Below are positions 8,194-18,381 of a stretch of DNA of 64,000 nucleotides, one piece after another. Origin of the DNA: Fibrobacter succinogenes. Lineage in GTDB: Bacteria > Fibrobacterota > Fibrobacteria > Fibrobacterales > Fibrobacteraceae. The first letter of the stretch is position 1; each line of letters starts with the position of its first letter. The notes beneath the pieces were generated by a model. That model saw only the letters and a program-made list of their open reading frames with translations, did no database searches and was not told where the DNA came from. The stretch covers positions 1-64,000 of the forward strand of contig CACWNW010000001.1 in assembly GCA_902762305.1 (NCBI GenBank), in the 5' to 3' direction. Both the position numbers and the translations under genes were made by a program.

Positions 8194-9237
8194 ATGAAAA
8201 AAGTTGCATCCATTGCAATATTGTTTTTTGCGTTAGCATTCATGCTGACCGCCTGCAACACGGAATCCGGGAAAAAGGATTCCGCACCGAAAAAGATTTC
8301 CGTCGTCGCGACCATCTACCCGCAGTACGACTGGCTGAAGAACGTGATCGGCGAGCATGCCGATGCAGTTGACCTGAAACTGCTCATCAAGAACGGTACC
8401 GACCTTCACAGTTACAAGCCCTCGGCACAGGACATCGCGGCCATCGCCAAGGCCGACCTTGTCGTTTACGTGGGCGGCGAGTCTGACGAATGGATTGAGA
8501 AGGCTCTTGAGGCTACCCCGAAAGAAGGGCGTATCGCATTGAACCTAATGAAGGCACTCGGTGAACGCGTCAAGGAAGAGGAAGTCGTGGAGGGCATGCA
8601 GGCCGAGGAAGAGCATCACCACGAACACGGTGACGAGCATGAAGAACATGCCGAAGAACACGAGCACGAAGAACATCACGAACACGCCGAAGCGCCCGAA
8701 AACGACGAGCACATATGGCTCTCGCTGAAGAACGCGGAAATACTGGTGAAGAACATCGCGGAATCCATCGCGCAACTCGACCCAGCCAACGCCGAAACCT
8801 ACAAGGCGAACACCGACGCGTACATCTCGAAAATCCGCGAACTGGAGGCGAACTTCACAGAAGCCCTTGCAGGGGCCTCGCAAAAGACAGTCCTGTTCGG
8901 AGACCGTTTCCCGTTTCGCTATCTGGTGGACGATTATGGTATTAAGTATTATGCCGCGTTTGTTGGCTGTTCCGCCGAGAGCGAGGCGAGCTTTGAAACG
9001 GTTGCGTTCCTTGCGGGGAAGATGGATTCTCTACAACTGCCCGCCATCTTCACGATTGACGGGAGCAACGGGAAAATCGCCCGAGCCATTCTCGAAGCAA
9101 GCAAGAACTCCAAGAACGCGCAGGTCTTGACGCTCAACTCTATGCAATCGGTGACGGACGAACAGATAAAGGCCGGCGTCGATTACCTCTCCATCATGCG
9201 CGACAACCTGGAAGTATTGAAACAGGCTTTGAAATAA
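8194..9237 (+). CDS. znuA: Zinc ABC transporter substrate-binding lipoprotein ZnuA
   Basis: A 347-residue cluster A-I (ZnuA/AdcA) metal-binding protein. The signal peptide ends in a lipobox, LTAC, so it is probably lipid-anchored on the periplasmic side. The first lobe has a metal His in the DLHSYKPSAQD motif. A His/Glu-rich loop follows (about residues 145-170, many HEH and EEH repeats), typical of zinc-specific members. The second lobe holds HIWLSLKNA, DRFPFRYLVDDYG and IFTIDGSNGK. It captures Zn(II) and delivers it to the ZnuB/ZnuC pair encoded next. Confidence 0.93.
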   Translation: MKKVASIAILFFALAFMLTACNTESGKKDSAPKKISVVATIYPQYDWLKNVIGEHADAVDLKLLIKNGTDLHSYKPSAQDIAAIAKADLVVYVGGESDEWIEKALEATPKEGRIALNLMKALGERVKEEEVVEGMQAEEEHHHEHGDEHEEHAEEHEHEEHHEHAEAPENDEHIWLSLKNAEILVKNIAESIAQLDPANAETYKANTDAYISKIRELEANFTEALAGASQKTVLFGDRFPFRYLVDDYGIKYYAAFVGCSAESEASFETVAFLAGKMDSLQLPAIFTIDGSNGKIARAILEASKNSKNAQVLTLNSMQSVTDEQIKAGVDYLSIMRDNLEVLKQALK

Positions 9238-9253
9238 GCAAGAAAGAACGATT

Positions 9254-9910
9254 ATGAACGAACTCATCCCTCTGATAAAATGCCGACAGCTGACTATCGG
9301 CTACGGAAGCAAGGACCTGGTCCGCGATCTGGATTACGACGTGAACGTCGGGGACTACCTCTGCATCATCGGCCGCAACGGTTCCGGCAAGACTACATTC
9401 TTGCGGGGCATTGCAGGCTTGCTCAAGCCTAAGTCCGGAGATATTGAATTCTGTGAAGGGCTCAAGCGCAGCGAGATCGGTTACCTGCCGCAGATGACGC
9501 TCGTTCAGAAGGATTTTCCCGCTTCGGTAGAAGAAATCGTACTATCCGCATTCCAGGGCAAGTACCGCCTGTTGCCGTTTTATGGACGGGCCCAGCGGGA
9601 CCGCGCCATGGAATGCATGGCGCTGACCCGCACCGAAAGTTTGCGCAAGTCTTGCTTCCGCGAACTTTCGGGTGGCCAAAAGCAGCGCGTGCTCTTGGCC
9701 CGGGCCCTCTGTGCAGCCGAGCGCCTGCTCCTCCTCGATGAACCCGTCACCGGCCTCGATCCCGAATCCTCAGAAACGATGTACCGTGTCATCAAGGACC
9801 TGCACAAGAAAGGGATAACTATCGTCATGGTGACACACGATGTGGACTCCGCCCTGAGCGATGCCACGCGCGTGATGAACTTCGACCAAATTTCTGTGAA
9901 GGGGAAATAA
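9254..9910 (+). CDS. znuC: Zinc ABC transporter ATP-binding protein ZnuC
   Basis: A 218-residue cytoplasmic ATPase with Walker A GRNGSGKT (40-47), Q-loop region YLPQMTLVQKDFPASV, signature ELSGGQKQRVLLARAL, Walker B LLLLDEP and switch His in VTHD. It drives ZnuB-mediated import. It begins 16 bases after the znuA stop and ends two bases before znuB. At about 218 residues it lacks the C-terminal His-rich extension seen in some proteobacterial ZnuC proteins. Confidence 0.93.
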   Translation: MNELIPLIKCRQLTIGYGSKDLVRDLDYDVNVGDYLCIIGRNGSGKTTFLRGIAGLLKPKSGDIEFCEGLKRSEIGYLPQMTLVQKDFPASVEEIVLSAFQGKYRLLPFYGRAQRDRAMECMALTRTESLRKSCFRELSGGQKQRVLLARALCAAERLLLLDEPVTGLDPESSETMYRVIKDLHKKGITIVMVTHDVDSALSDATRVMNFDQISVKGK

Positions 9911-9912
9911 CC

Positions 9913-10764
9913 ATGCCAGAAATTATTGAAAAAATTTCGTTCTACTTGGACTTCCCTTTCGTGCAGTACGCGATTATCGTAGGCGTGCTCGTTTCGCTCT
10001 GTTCTTCGCTTTTGGGCGTGACGCTCGTACTCAAGCGCTACTCCTATATCGGTGACGGCCTTTCGCACGTGGCCTTCGGCGCACTCGCTATTGCATCGGT
10101 GCTAAAGCTTACGAACAATATGCTGCTGATTTTGCCCGTAACCATAGCTGTAGCGATACTCTTGCTCTGCACCGGGAAAAATGCACGCATCAAGGGCGAT
10201 GCCGCAGTCGCCATGGTATCGGTCGGAGCGCTTGCCATCGGTTACCTGCTGATGAACATCTTTTCAACTTCGGCAAACATCTCGGGCGATGTCTGCACAA
10301 CGCTTTTCGGTTCCACTTCGATTCTCACTTTGAAGGCAGAAGAAGTCTACCTGTGCATCATACTCTCTTGCATAGTCATTTTCTGCTTTGTCCTGTTTTA
10401 CAATAAGATATTCACCATCACCTTCGACGAGAATTTCGCACGTGCCACGGGCGTCAACACAACGATTTTCAACCTGCTGATTGCCGTCATTGTCGCTATC
10501 ATCATCGTGCTTGCCATGAACCTTGTGGGTGCGCTCCTGGTGTCGGCCCTCGTGGTTTTCCCGGCGCTTTCGGCCATGCGCGTATTCAAGAGCTTTTTCT
10601 CGGTGACGGTCGCTGCGGCCACCATATCCGTGATTTGCTCACTCATCGGCATCGTGATTGCCATTCTCGCAGGGACCCCCGTGGGTTCTACCATCGTGGC
10701 GGCGGATATCGTAGTTTTCGGTCTATTCTACCTGATAGGTATTGCACGAAACGGCGGTAATTAA
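9913..10764 (+). CDS. znuB: Zinc ABC transporter permease ZnuB
   Basis: A 283-residue inner-membrane permease of the ABC-3 family (ZnuB/AdcB/MntB), with about eight hydrophobic helices. Family landmarks are SYIGDGLSHVAFGALAIASV near residue 50, ITFDENFARATGVNTTIFN and the pair ALLVSALVVFPALSAMR. It follows znuC by two bases and precedes the next gene by one base, so the whole set is co-transcribed. Confidence 0.93.
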   Translation: MPEIIEKISFYLDFPFVQYAIIVGVLVSLCSSLLGVTLVLKRYSYIGDGLSHVAFGALAIASVLKLTNNMLLILPVTIAVAILLLCTGKNARIKGDAAVAMVSVGALAIGYLLMNIFSTSANISGDVCTTLFGSTSILTLKAEEVYLCIILSCIVIFCFVLFYNKIFTITFDENFARATGVNTTIFNLLIAVIVAIIIVLAMNLVGALLVSALVVFPALSAMRVFKSFFSVTVAAATISVICSLIGIVIAILAGTPVGSTIVAADIVVFGLFYLIGIARNGGN

Positions 10765-10765
10765 T

Positions 10766-11212
10766 TTGTCCAAATATTTCAAGAAAACAGCAATCGCATT
10801 TATTGCCGTGCTCCTGTTCGCCCTGAACGCCTCCGCGAAGGATTCCGGCGGGAATGCATCCAAGAAAATCGACATCGACCTCACCCGAATGAGCAGCACC
10901 ATGGTGTATGCGTATGTATTCAAGATGGTGAACGAACCCACGAAGTTCATCGGGAAGCGCATCAGGATGAAGGGCGTCTTTTCGAGTTACTACGACCAGG
11001 AAACCAAGAAACGGTTTTTCGGTTGCGTGATTGCGGATGCGCTCGCCTGCTGCTCGCAAGGGCTAGCCTTCGAACCCGCCAAAAAACGCAAGTTCCCAGA
11101 CGAATTTCCGGACGAAGGAACGAAAATCGAAATCACCGGCGATTTTGAAATGGCAGAAGACGGGGACGATGCCTACCCCATCATCCGCAACGCAAAAATG
11201 TCGAACGAGTAA
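10766..11212 (+). CDS. Secreted Cys-Cys protein of the zinc locus, unknown function
   Basis: A 148-residue protein read from a TTG start one base after the znuB stop; a GGCGG-like site precedes it. Residues 1-24 form a signal peptide ending ASAKD. The core reads as a small OB-like or barrel fold: FIGKRIRMKGVFSSYY, FFGCVIADALACCSQGLAFE, then KIEITGDFEM. The A-C-C-S-Q-G motif is reminiscent of a small uncharacterised family in anaerobes, recalled from pattern only. The vicinal cysteines and the operon context suggest metal or redox handling in the periplasm, which is inference. Confidence 0.7.
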   Translation: MSKYFKKTAIAFIAVLLFALNASAKDSGGNASKKIDIDLTRMSSTMVYAYVFKMVNEPTKFIGKRIRMKGVFSSYYDQETKKRFFGCVIADALACCSQGLAFEPAKKRKFPDEFPDEGTKIEITGDFEMAEDGDDAYPIIRNAKMSNE

Positions 11213-11215
11213 TTC

Positions 11216-11485
11216 ATGGTGAAAGTATCTAGGGCAATAATCGTCATCTTGCTGATTGCGGGACTGCTTTCGGTCGCGCAACACCATCACGACGATTTCG
11301 ACGGGCACGAAGACTGCCCGATTTGCGCCCTGGTGCAAGATGGCCTGGATTATCACGACTATACACCGCAAATCGCCGTTTTCTGGGCGGTTCTCTTCAC
11401 GCTTGCCGGCGCGGAATGCACCCGCAAGGCCAACCCGCATTTCCATTTTTACAGGCCGCGCGGGCCGCCCGCGATTTTCGCCTAG
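11216..11485 (+). CDS. Second small His/Cys-rich membrane protein of the zinc locus
   Basis: An 89-residue protein starting three bases after the previous stop. A strongly hydrophobic N-terminal helix (AIIVILLIAGLLSVA) leads into HHHDDFDGHEDCPIC (about 22-36), then a second helix (IAVFWAVLFTLAGA) and an aromatic, basic tail. The H-rich, C-P-I-C cluster is analogous to that in the 88-residue protein at 7841-8107, though overall similarity is low. It is probably exported or membrane-anchored with the ligands on the periplasmic side. Function unknown; a zinc-buffering or chaperone role is inferred from context. Confidence 0.7.
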   Translation: MVKVSRAIIVILLIAGLLSVAQHHHDDFDGHEDCPICALVQDGLDYHDYTPQIAVFWAVLFTLAGAECTRKANPHFHFYRPRGPPAIFA

Positions 11486-11633
11486 CCTGTAAAAACTCAA
11501 ACCGCAACATCCTGCTTTTTGCCTAGCGAAGTTCCGCCGGGCGTTTTCAGGCATTCCGCTTCTATCAACGCGGACTGGAATGTTGCACCCCATAGCCGCC
11601 AGCACAGCGGCATATTCAACAAACGAGTAAAAA

Positions 11634-12149
11634 ATGAAATTTATCAAGACCCTTTCCGTTGCCCTTCTCAGTTCCGTTCTTTGCGCATTCTTCGCCGCCT
11701 GCGGCGACAACAACAGCACCTCTACCGACCAGCACGAACACTTCGAAGTCGAAGGCTGGAACCTTTACTGGCCCAACTGGGAACTCGCCTACAGCGTCTA
11801 TCGCGGCAAGGCCGATACTAGCCTCGAAGTGCTCAAGGTGAACGCGAACTGCATGAGCGAACACATCAGCATAAAGTTCCTCGACGAAAACAAGAAAGAA
11901 GTCGCAGGCCCGAGCGACGACGAGCACTCCCTCGGCTGGGAAGTCGGCGACAGCAAGCTTCTCGACATCCACTGGGAAGGCGGCTGGGGATTCCACCTCA
12001 AGGGCATCAAGGAAGGCGAAACGACATTGATCCTGAAGGTCAACCACCACGGCCATGCCGATGCGCGCACGCCGGAAATCCGTATCGTCGTAGACAAATC
12101 CCTGAAGGCGGACGAATGCCCGTTCCAGGAAGACGAAGATGAAGACTAG
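11634..12149 (+). CDS. Zinc-locus lipoprotein preceding the TonB-dependent receptor
   Basis: A 171-residue lipoprotein with signal peptide and lipobox FAAC. The mature part starts with a D-Q-H-E-H cluster. Two beta-sandwich-like halves follow, with repeated tails (DEHSLGWEVGDSKLLDIHW, then GWGFHLKGIKEGETTLILKV) and a second metal-ligand stretch HHGHAD near residue 140. It ends in an acidic run. This arrangement recalls lipoproteins encoded beside ZnuD-type receptors. It is probably a surface or periplasmic zinc-binding partner of the receptor, whose gene overlaps its 3' end by eleven bases. Confidence 0.75.
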   Translation: MKFIKTLSVALLSSVLCAFFAACGDNNSTSTDQHEHFEVEGWNLYWPNWELAYSVYRGKADTSLEVLKVNANCMSEHISIKFLDENKKEVAGPSDDEHSLGWEVGDSKLLDIHWEGGWGFHLKGIKEGETTLILKVNHHGHADARTPEIRIVVDKSLKADECPFQEDEDED

Positions 12150-14106
12150 CCTTTTCAGGGCTACCATGGGGAGCCTCCTGCTGGGAGGCCACCTTCATTC
12201 TTTTGCCCAAGAATTTGTACAGGATTTGGGGAGTTCAACAATAGAGGCGGAAAGCCCGAAGCAGGCCCTGCTGGAGGGACTGCGCGAAGATGAGGATTTG
12301 AAAGGAGCCGTGCTCGAACGCGAGATTTCGACGACCATCGCGGAAACTATCAGGAACGAGCCCGACGTGGCCATCCGTTCGATGGGGCCGGCTGCGGCGC
12401 GGCCAGTAATCAAGGGACTTTCGGGGAGCCACGTAGAAGTGACGGAAGACGGCTCCTTCTGCGGCGACATGAGCGCCACGTCGCCGGACCATGCCGTAGC
12501 ATCGGAAGTGCTTACGGCGCAAAAACTGCGCGTACTGCGCGGGCCAAACATTTTATTGCATTCCTACTCAGCTGCAGGCGGCGTCGTGCAAGTCGAACGC
12601 AAGGACATTCCCTTCAGCGATTCGATTTTTCACGGTTACGTGGCGTGGTATGCAGAAAGCGGACAACCGGGAATCGCGACAGCCGTCGGTGCGAATGCGT
12701 ATGCGATGGGATTCTCGGTCAAGGGAGAACTTTCGGGACGGCGCATGCGTGACATGGAAACACCCGAAGGGACGCTCGAAAACACGGACATAGAAAACAC
12801 AGGAGGCAGCGTCGGTGCCGCCTACGCGCTGGGGCGTTTCAGGTTCGGTGCATCGTACCGCTGGTTCGAAAGCGCATACGGGATTCCCGGCGGTTTCATC
12901 GGCGGGCACCCAGACGGAGTGGATATCGACCTGTGGAAGCGCGACCTCACGGTTCGCGGACTCTACTTGCCGGCGAACCGCTCCGGCGATACGCTGGATA
13001 TAACGGCCCGCATAAACCGCTACCACCACAAGGAATATGAGGATGAATCCGTGGGGGCCGAGTTCGCCGTGAACCAGGAAAATTTACGGATAGAAAAATC
13101 CATGACGAATTTGGGTTCCCTTTTCGGGCTGCGATTCGGAGCGGAACTCGACAGCCGCTCGGTAAAGATGGGAGGCTACGTGTTCACGCCACCGACCCGC
13201 TCCTACGGGGCATCGCTCTTCGCGGTCGCCAGTGCGGGTGGGTGGCGCGGCCTCGAGATGACTTTTTCGGGAAGGCTCGGTGGAGAGTTTTTCCGCCCGC
13301 AAGAAAGCGTTGTCGTCGACAAGGATGCCATCGAAGACAGGAATTTCGCACTATGGGCATTTGACGCGGAATTTTCGCAGAGGGTCGGCATCGGCAAGTT
13401 CCTGACGCTCGATATATTTCGGACGACGCGGGCCCCGACCATCGAGGAACTTTACAATCAGGGGCCGCACCTAGCGGCCTATACCTACGAACGCGGAAAC
13501 CACAAGCTCGACGCCGAAAGCGGATATGGAACGGAAATAGAATACCGCTCCTACGGGGAACTGCTTTCGTGGCGAGCGGCCGCGCACGGCACGTGGTTCT
13601 TGAACCACCTCGCCCCGCGAGCATCCGGGGACACGAACTGGTCGCAACTTCTGCCCATATACCAAGTGCGGGGCGACGAGGCCCTGCTCTTTGGCGCAAG
13701 CGCCTCGGTACAGACAACGGCAGAGCTGGGCCTCCGTGCCTCCGCGGCGGCGAGCTACGTGCGCGGCATTTTCCGCGACGGTGACTGGGGCGACATGCCT
13801 CAGATTCCCCCATTCAAGTTCCACGGAGAATTGGGCTACATCTGGGATCACCTGCAAGCCTCCGCCTACTGCGACTTCGCGCTTGCGCAGAACTTCGTAG
13901 ATCGTTACGAAGAGCCGACCCCCGGTTACATCACTGCGGGAGCCGTGCTGGAAATTCGTTGGAAACTCGCACTCGCGAAATACAGCCTCGTGATTCGCGC
14001 CGACAACATCCTCGATGCCGATGTGCGCAACCACCTTTCGCGCCTCAAGTCCGTAATGCCGGAAAAAGGCCGCAATTTCAGCGCACTCGCGAAGGCCGAA
14101 TTTTGA
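12139..14106 (+). CDS. znuD: TonB-dependent outer-membrane receptor, ZnuD-like
   Basis: A 655-residue outer-membrane receptor with a signal peptide (to about residue 24). The plug domain (about 60-160) contains PVIKGLSGSHVEVTEDG, SPDHAVASEVL and LRVLRGPNILLHSYSAAGGVVQVE, which matches the zinc receptor ZnuD family better than siderophore receptors. A 22-strand-type barrel follows and ends in FSALAKAEF with terminal Phe. The ATG overlaps the preceding lipoprotein stop. Being last in a Zur-headed znu operon, it should import zinc across the outer membrane, energised by TonB-ExbBD encoded elsewhere. Confidence 0.85.
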   Translation: MKTSLFRATMGSLLLGGHLHSFAQEFVQDLGSSTIEAESPKQALLEGLREDEDLKGAVLEREISTTIAETIRNEPDVAIRSMGPAAARPVIKGLSGSHVEVTEDGSFCGDMSATSPDHAVASEVLTAQKLRVLRGPNILLHSYSAAGGVVQVERKDIPFSDSIFHGYVAWYAESGQPGIATAVGANAYAMGFSVKGELSGRRMRDMETPEGTLENTDIENTGGSVGAAYALGRFRFGASYRWFESAYGIPGGFIGGHPDGVDIDLWKRDLTVRGLYLPANRSGDTLDITARINRYHHKEYEDESVGAEFAVNQENLRIEKSMTNLGSLFGLRFGAELDSRSVKMGGYVFTPPTRSYGASLFAVASAGGWRGLEMTFSGRLGGEFFRPQESVVVDKDAIEDRNFALWAFDAEFSQRVGIGKFLTLDIFRTTRAPTIEELYNQGPHLAAYTYERGNHKLDAESGYGTEIEYRSYGELLSWRAAAHGTWFLNHLAPRASGDTNWSQLLPIYQVRGDEALLFGASASVQTTAELGLRASAAASYVRGIFRDGDWGDMPQIPPFKFHGELGYIWDHLQASAYCDFALAQNFVDRYEEPTPGYITAGAVLEIRWKLALAKYSLVIRADNILDADVRNHLSRLKSVMPEKGRNFSALAKAEF

Positions 14107-14294
14107 CCTGCAGGTGATTTGCAGAAGCAAACACGGATGCGGGTGACCGCACCTACGCAGGCAAAATGCGCGGGTGGGAACTCGCACGTGAAAAGCGCGT
14201 GGAAAGCGCGTGGAGAAGTCTGAATGCGGGAAGTGCGCAAAAACGCAAACCAAAAGCGGAAAGAAGGCAGAAGGAAAGCGCAAAACAGGAAAAA

Positions 14295-14334
14295 TGGCTG
14301 ACCAAAACCCCAAAATCGAGAAGTTGGTCAGCCA
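14295..14334. repeat. Perfect 11-base inverted repeat TGGCTGACCAA
   Basis: TGGCTGACCAA (14295-14305) and its exact complement TTGGTCAGCCA (14324-14334) flank an 18-base spacer, with A-runs outside on the left and CTTTT on the right. Further copies of the word lie at 14461-14471, 14507-14517 and 14536-14546. Confidence 0.8.
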
Positions 14335-14541
14335 CTTTTCAAACAAAGTAACAAAGTTTTCGTCTAAAGCGCAACCAGGAGTTTACAAACCATCGGTCTG
14401 GCGGGTGTTCGCCGGCTAATTTCGCAATACATGGCGGACCATTTTCACAAAAACACCAATTTAGTCAGCCATCCCGCACCTCAATGTTACATACAACTTA
14501 ATATTCTGGCTGACTAAAATTCCAAAAACAGGCTTTTGGTC

Positions 14542-14604
14542 AGCCAAAACACCACAAGATACAGCCAAAACACCGCAAGATACAGCCAAAACGCCGAAAA
14601 AACA
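14542..14604. repeat. 21-base tandem repeat
   Basis: Two near-identical 21-base units (14542-14562 and 14563-14583, differing at one base) with consensus AGCCAAAACACCRCAAGATAC are followed by a third unit whose first half matches. The array continues directly from the 14536-14546 copy of TTGGTCAGCCA. Confidence 0.85.
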
Positions 14605-14689
14605 TCGCGCAGCACCGAAAAAGCGCAGCAATGTCCACAACAACATCCCGCCACTAAGCACGAAGGACCATAACCCCCAAGTAATACAA

Positions 14690-14724
14690 GCAAAAAGGGC
14701 CGCATCGCTGCGGTCCCTTTTTGC
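14690..14724. terminator. Bidirectional hairpin terminator between znuD and frdB
   Basis: A long near-perfect stem, GCAAAAAGGG-CCGCA-TCGC-TGCGG-TCCCTTTTTGC. A-tracts and T-tracts at both ends allow termination in both directions, as expected between these convergent genes. Confidence 0.8.
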
Positions 14725-14792
14725 AAATGTGAAATTAGAGATGTGTAATGTGAAGTGAAATTAATTAGTCATTCCACATCACACATTTCACA

Positions 14793-15568
<776 letters not shown>

Positions 15569-15569
<1 letters not shown>

Positions 15570-17482
15570 TATTTGTAGCTCCTAGTTGCAAGGTGGACAT
15601 TATCAAAGGTAAGGGGTTCCTTGGAGAGTTCCGGAGCGACACCATCGCCCTTGTACTCCCAAGCACCGACGTAGCAGAAGTTCTCGTCGTCGCGCTTGGC
15701 TTCGCCTTCCGGAGTCTGGCTTTCTTCACGGAAGTGGCCGCCGCAAGATTCCTTGCGGTGCAGGGCGTCGAGAGTGAGGACTTCGGCAAACTCGAGGAAG
15801 TCGGCGACGCGGCCGGCACGTTCGAGGTTCTGGTTGAAGGAACCTTCGGAACCGACGACGTTCACGTCTTCCCAGAATTCCTGGCGGAGGGCCGGAATCT
15901 TTTCGAGAGCGGTCTTGAGGCCGGCCTCGTTACGAGCCATGCCCACGTATTCCCACATGATGTTACCGAGTTCACGGTGGAACTCGTTAACCGTGCGGTG
16001 ACCCTTGACGGAGAGGAGCTTGTGGATGCGTTCTTCGGTCTGCTTCTTGCAGTCTTCGAAGGCGGCATCGGATTCGGAAACCTTCTCGAGCTTGGTGCCA
16101 GCGAAGTAACCGCCGATGGTGAACGGAATCACGAAGTAACCGTCGGAGAGGCCCTGCATAAGAGCAGAAGCACCGAGGCGGTTTGCACCGTGGTCGGAGA
16201 AGTTGGCTTCACCGAGGACGAAGCAACCCGGGATGGTAGACATCAAGTCGTAGTCAACCCAGAGGCCGCCCATCGTGTAGTGGATGGCCGGGAAGATGCG
16301 CATCGGGACCTTGTACGGGTCTTCGTCGGTGATCTTCTCGTACATCTGGAAGAGGTTGCCGTACTTGGCAGACACGCCGGCAACGCCCATGCGCTGGATA
16401 GCGTCGGCGAAGTCGAGGTACACAGCCTGCTTGGTGTTGCCCACGCCGAGGCCGGCGTCGCAAACCTGCTTGGCGTTACGGGAAGCCACGTCACGCGGGA
16501 CGAGGTTACCGAAGCTCGGGTACTTTTCTTCGAGGTAGTAGTAACGATCTTCTTCCGGAATCTGGTCCGGGCTGCGGGTATCGCCCGCCTTGCGCGGAAC
16601 CCAAATACGGCCGTCGTTACGGAGAGATTCGCTCATCAAAGTGAGCTTGGACTGCAGGTCGCCGTGGCGAGGAATGCAAGTCGGGTGAATCTGCGTGTAG
16701 CAGGGGTTAGCGAACAGGGCGCCGCGCTTGTAGGCACGGAAAGCAGCCGTCACGTTGGAACCCTGGGCGTTAGTAGAAAGGTAGTAGACGTTACCGTAAC
16801 CACCGGTGCAGAGGCACACAGCGTCACCCACGTGGCTTTCGAGTTCGCCAGTAATGAGGTTACGGACGATGATACCGCGAGCCTTGCCGTCGATAACGAC
16901 GAGGTCCATCATTTCACGACGCGGGAACATCTTCACCTTACCGGCGGCAACCTGGCGCATGAGGGCCTGGTAGGCACCGAGCAAGAGCTGCTGACCCGTC
17001 TGACCGCGAGCGTAGAACGTACGGGAAACCTGCGTACCACCGAAGGAGCGGTTGTCGAGGAGGCCACCGTATTCACGGCCGAACGGAACACCCTGGGCGA
17101 CGCACTGGTCGATGATGAGGTTGGAGTTTTCGGCCAAGCGGTGCACGTTGGCTTCGCGAGCGCGGAAGTCACCGCCCTTCACGGTATCGTAGAACAGACG
17201 GTAAACGGAGTCGCCGTCGTTCTTGTAGTTCTTGGCAGCGTTGATACCACCCTGGGCAGCAATGGAGTGTGCGCGACGGGGGCTATCCTGGATGCAGAAA
17301 GACTTGACATTGTAACCAAGTTCGGCGAGGGATGCGGCGGCAGAAGCACCGGCAAGGCCAGTACCAACCACGATCACCGTGAACTTACGCTTGTTGGCGG
17401 GGTTCACGAGCTTGAGTTCGAACTTATGCTTGGTCCACTTTTCTTCGATGGAACCACCGGGGATTTTAGAATCAAGAATCAT
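15569..17482 (-). CDS. frdA: Fumarate reductase/succinate dehydrogenase flavoprotein subunit
   Basis: A 637-residue flavoprotein that interconverts fumarate and succinate. An N-terminal FAD-binding motif [20 protein letters not shown] is followed by the FAD-attachment region [13 protein letters not shown]. The active-site regions RHGDLQSKL and [15 protein letters not shown] (catalytic Arg) come later. Length and the extended C-terminal domain match the Bacteroidetes/epsilon-type enzymes. It begins 17 bases after the cytochrome b gene stop, with AGGAGCC upstream of the ATG. Confidence 0.95.
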
Positions 17483-17499
17483 TAGTGGGCTCCTTAAAA

Positions 17500-18345
17500 T
17501 TAAGCGTTAAAAGAAACTTCGACGGTGCCGACAGAAGGAATCACGTAAGAAGTCTTGGCGGCTTCCTTTTCCTTCTTCATCTGTTCATACTGCGGCTGGA
17601 GGGCGCGAGACTTTTCGATGAGGGCCTGCGTACCCGGCTGGTTGCCCAGGTAGAAGGCGGCAATCGCGGTAATGCCGAAGCCGAGGGCCACAACGACGCT
17701 GTAGACGATACCGCAGACGTCGATAATCGGAGTCCACTTCTGGTGAGCGATACCCATGGTCTGGAACGCAGAAGAAATGGCGTGGAAGAGGTGCATGCCG
17801 ATAACGAACATGCTGATCACGTAGAAGGCGGCCCATGCCGGGTTCGCGAACATCTGGATCGTGGTGAGCCACATGTCACGGACAATCTCACCTTCGGCAT
17901 TCACGTAGAGGTAGTGTTCGCCGAACTTGAGCATCATGAGGTGCTGGATGAGGAAGCCGACGATGAAGAGGCCAGACCAGATCATGGTGAAGGTCGCGAA
18001 AGTCTTCTTGCCCTTGCGAGCACTGACTTCGTATTCGATTCCGCCGCGGGCCTTCTTGTTCTCAATCTTCAGCGTCACCGCGAGGAAGATGTGGAGGGCG
18101 AAGGCGCCCACGAGCACGAGCTCGACAAGGTAAATCAGCTTCACCGGAAAGTGGAGCGGGTTGAACCCGGTCAGGAACTCGGTGTAGGCATTGTACGATG
18201 CCTGTGCCGACGCCTGGTCGAAGTTCAGGAGCTGGAAGTTACCACACATGTGGCCCAAGATGAACAGAGCCAAAAAGGCGCCCGTGCATCCCATGATCTG
18301 CTTCTTACCGATGGAAGAGGTAAGATACTTGACGATCCATTGCAT
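17500..18345 (-). CDS. frdC: Fumarate reductase/succinate dehydrogenase cytochrome b subunit
   Basis: A 281-residue membrane anchor with five hydrophobic helices and several helix-borne His residues ([30 protein letters not shown]) that suit a two-haem type B subunit. It binds menaquinone and anchors the FrdAB domain on the cytoplasmic face. There is no separate fourth subunit, as expected for type B. First gene of the frdCAB operon, with AGGAG before its ATG; ndk lies 36 bases upstream on the same strand and may be co-transcribed. Confidence 0.9.
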   Translation of the reverse strand: MQWIVKYLTSSIGKKQIMGCTGAFLALFILGHMCGNFQLLNFDQASAQASYNAYTEFLTGFNPLHFPVKLIYLVELVLVGAFALHIFLAVTLKIENKKARGGIEYEVSARKGKKTFATFTMIWSGLFIVGFLIQHLMMLKFGEHYLYVNAEGEIVRDMWLTTIQMFANPAWAAFYVISMFVIGMHLFHAISSAFQTMGIAHQKWTPIIDVCGIVYSVVVALGFGITAIAAFYLGNQPGTQALIEKSRALQPQYEQMKKEKEAAKTSYVIPSVGTVEVSFNA

Positions 18346-18381
18346 TGAGTTGTGTCTCCTTGAGAGGGTTATTTTTGAAAC

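Larger units (their letters stand above)
14107..14792. other. Noncoding, repeat-rich gap
   Basis: No convincing gene is seen in this 686-base gap. It holds five copies of the 11-mer TGGCTGACYAA in mixed orientation, a 21-base tandem repeat, a strong hairpin terminator and an AT-rich segment with ATGTGTAATGTGAAGTG/TTTCACATTAG words near the frdB stop. Short open frames here have compositions dictated by the repeats. Confidence 0.6.

Noticed and set aside
14542..14604. Possible CRISPR array
   Set aside because: The 21-base units are directly adjacent without spacers, only two to three units exist, and no cas gene is near.
15593..17485. A 630-codon open frame on the plus strand opposite frdA
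   Set aside because: It mirrors the strongly conserved flavoprotein gene codon for codon and has a composition (Val/Glu/Ala/His-rich) typical of antisense shadows of GC-rich genes. No ribosome-binding site or family motif was seen.
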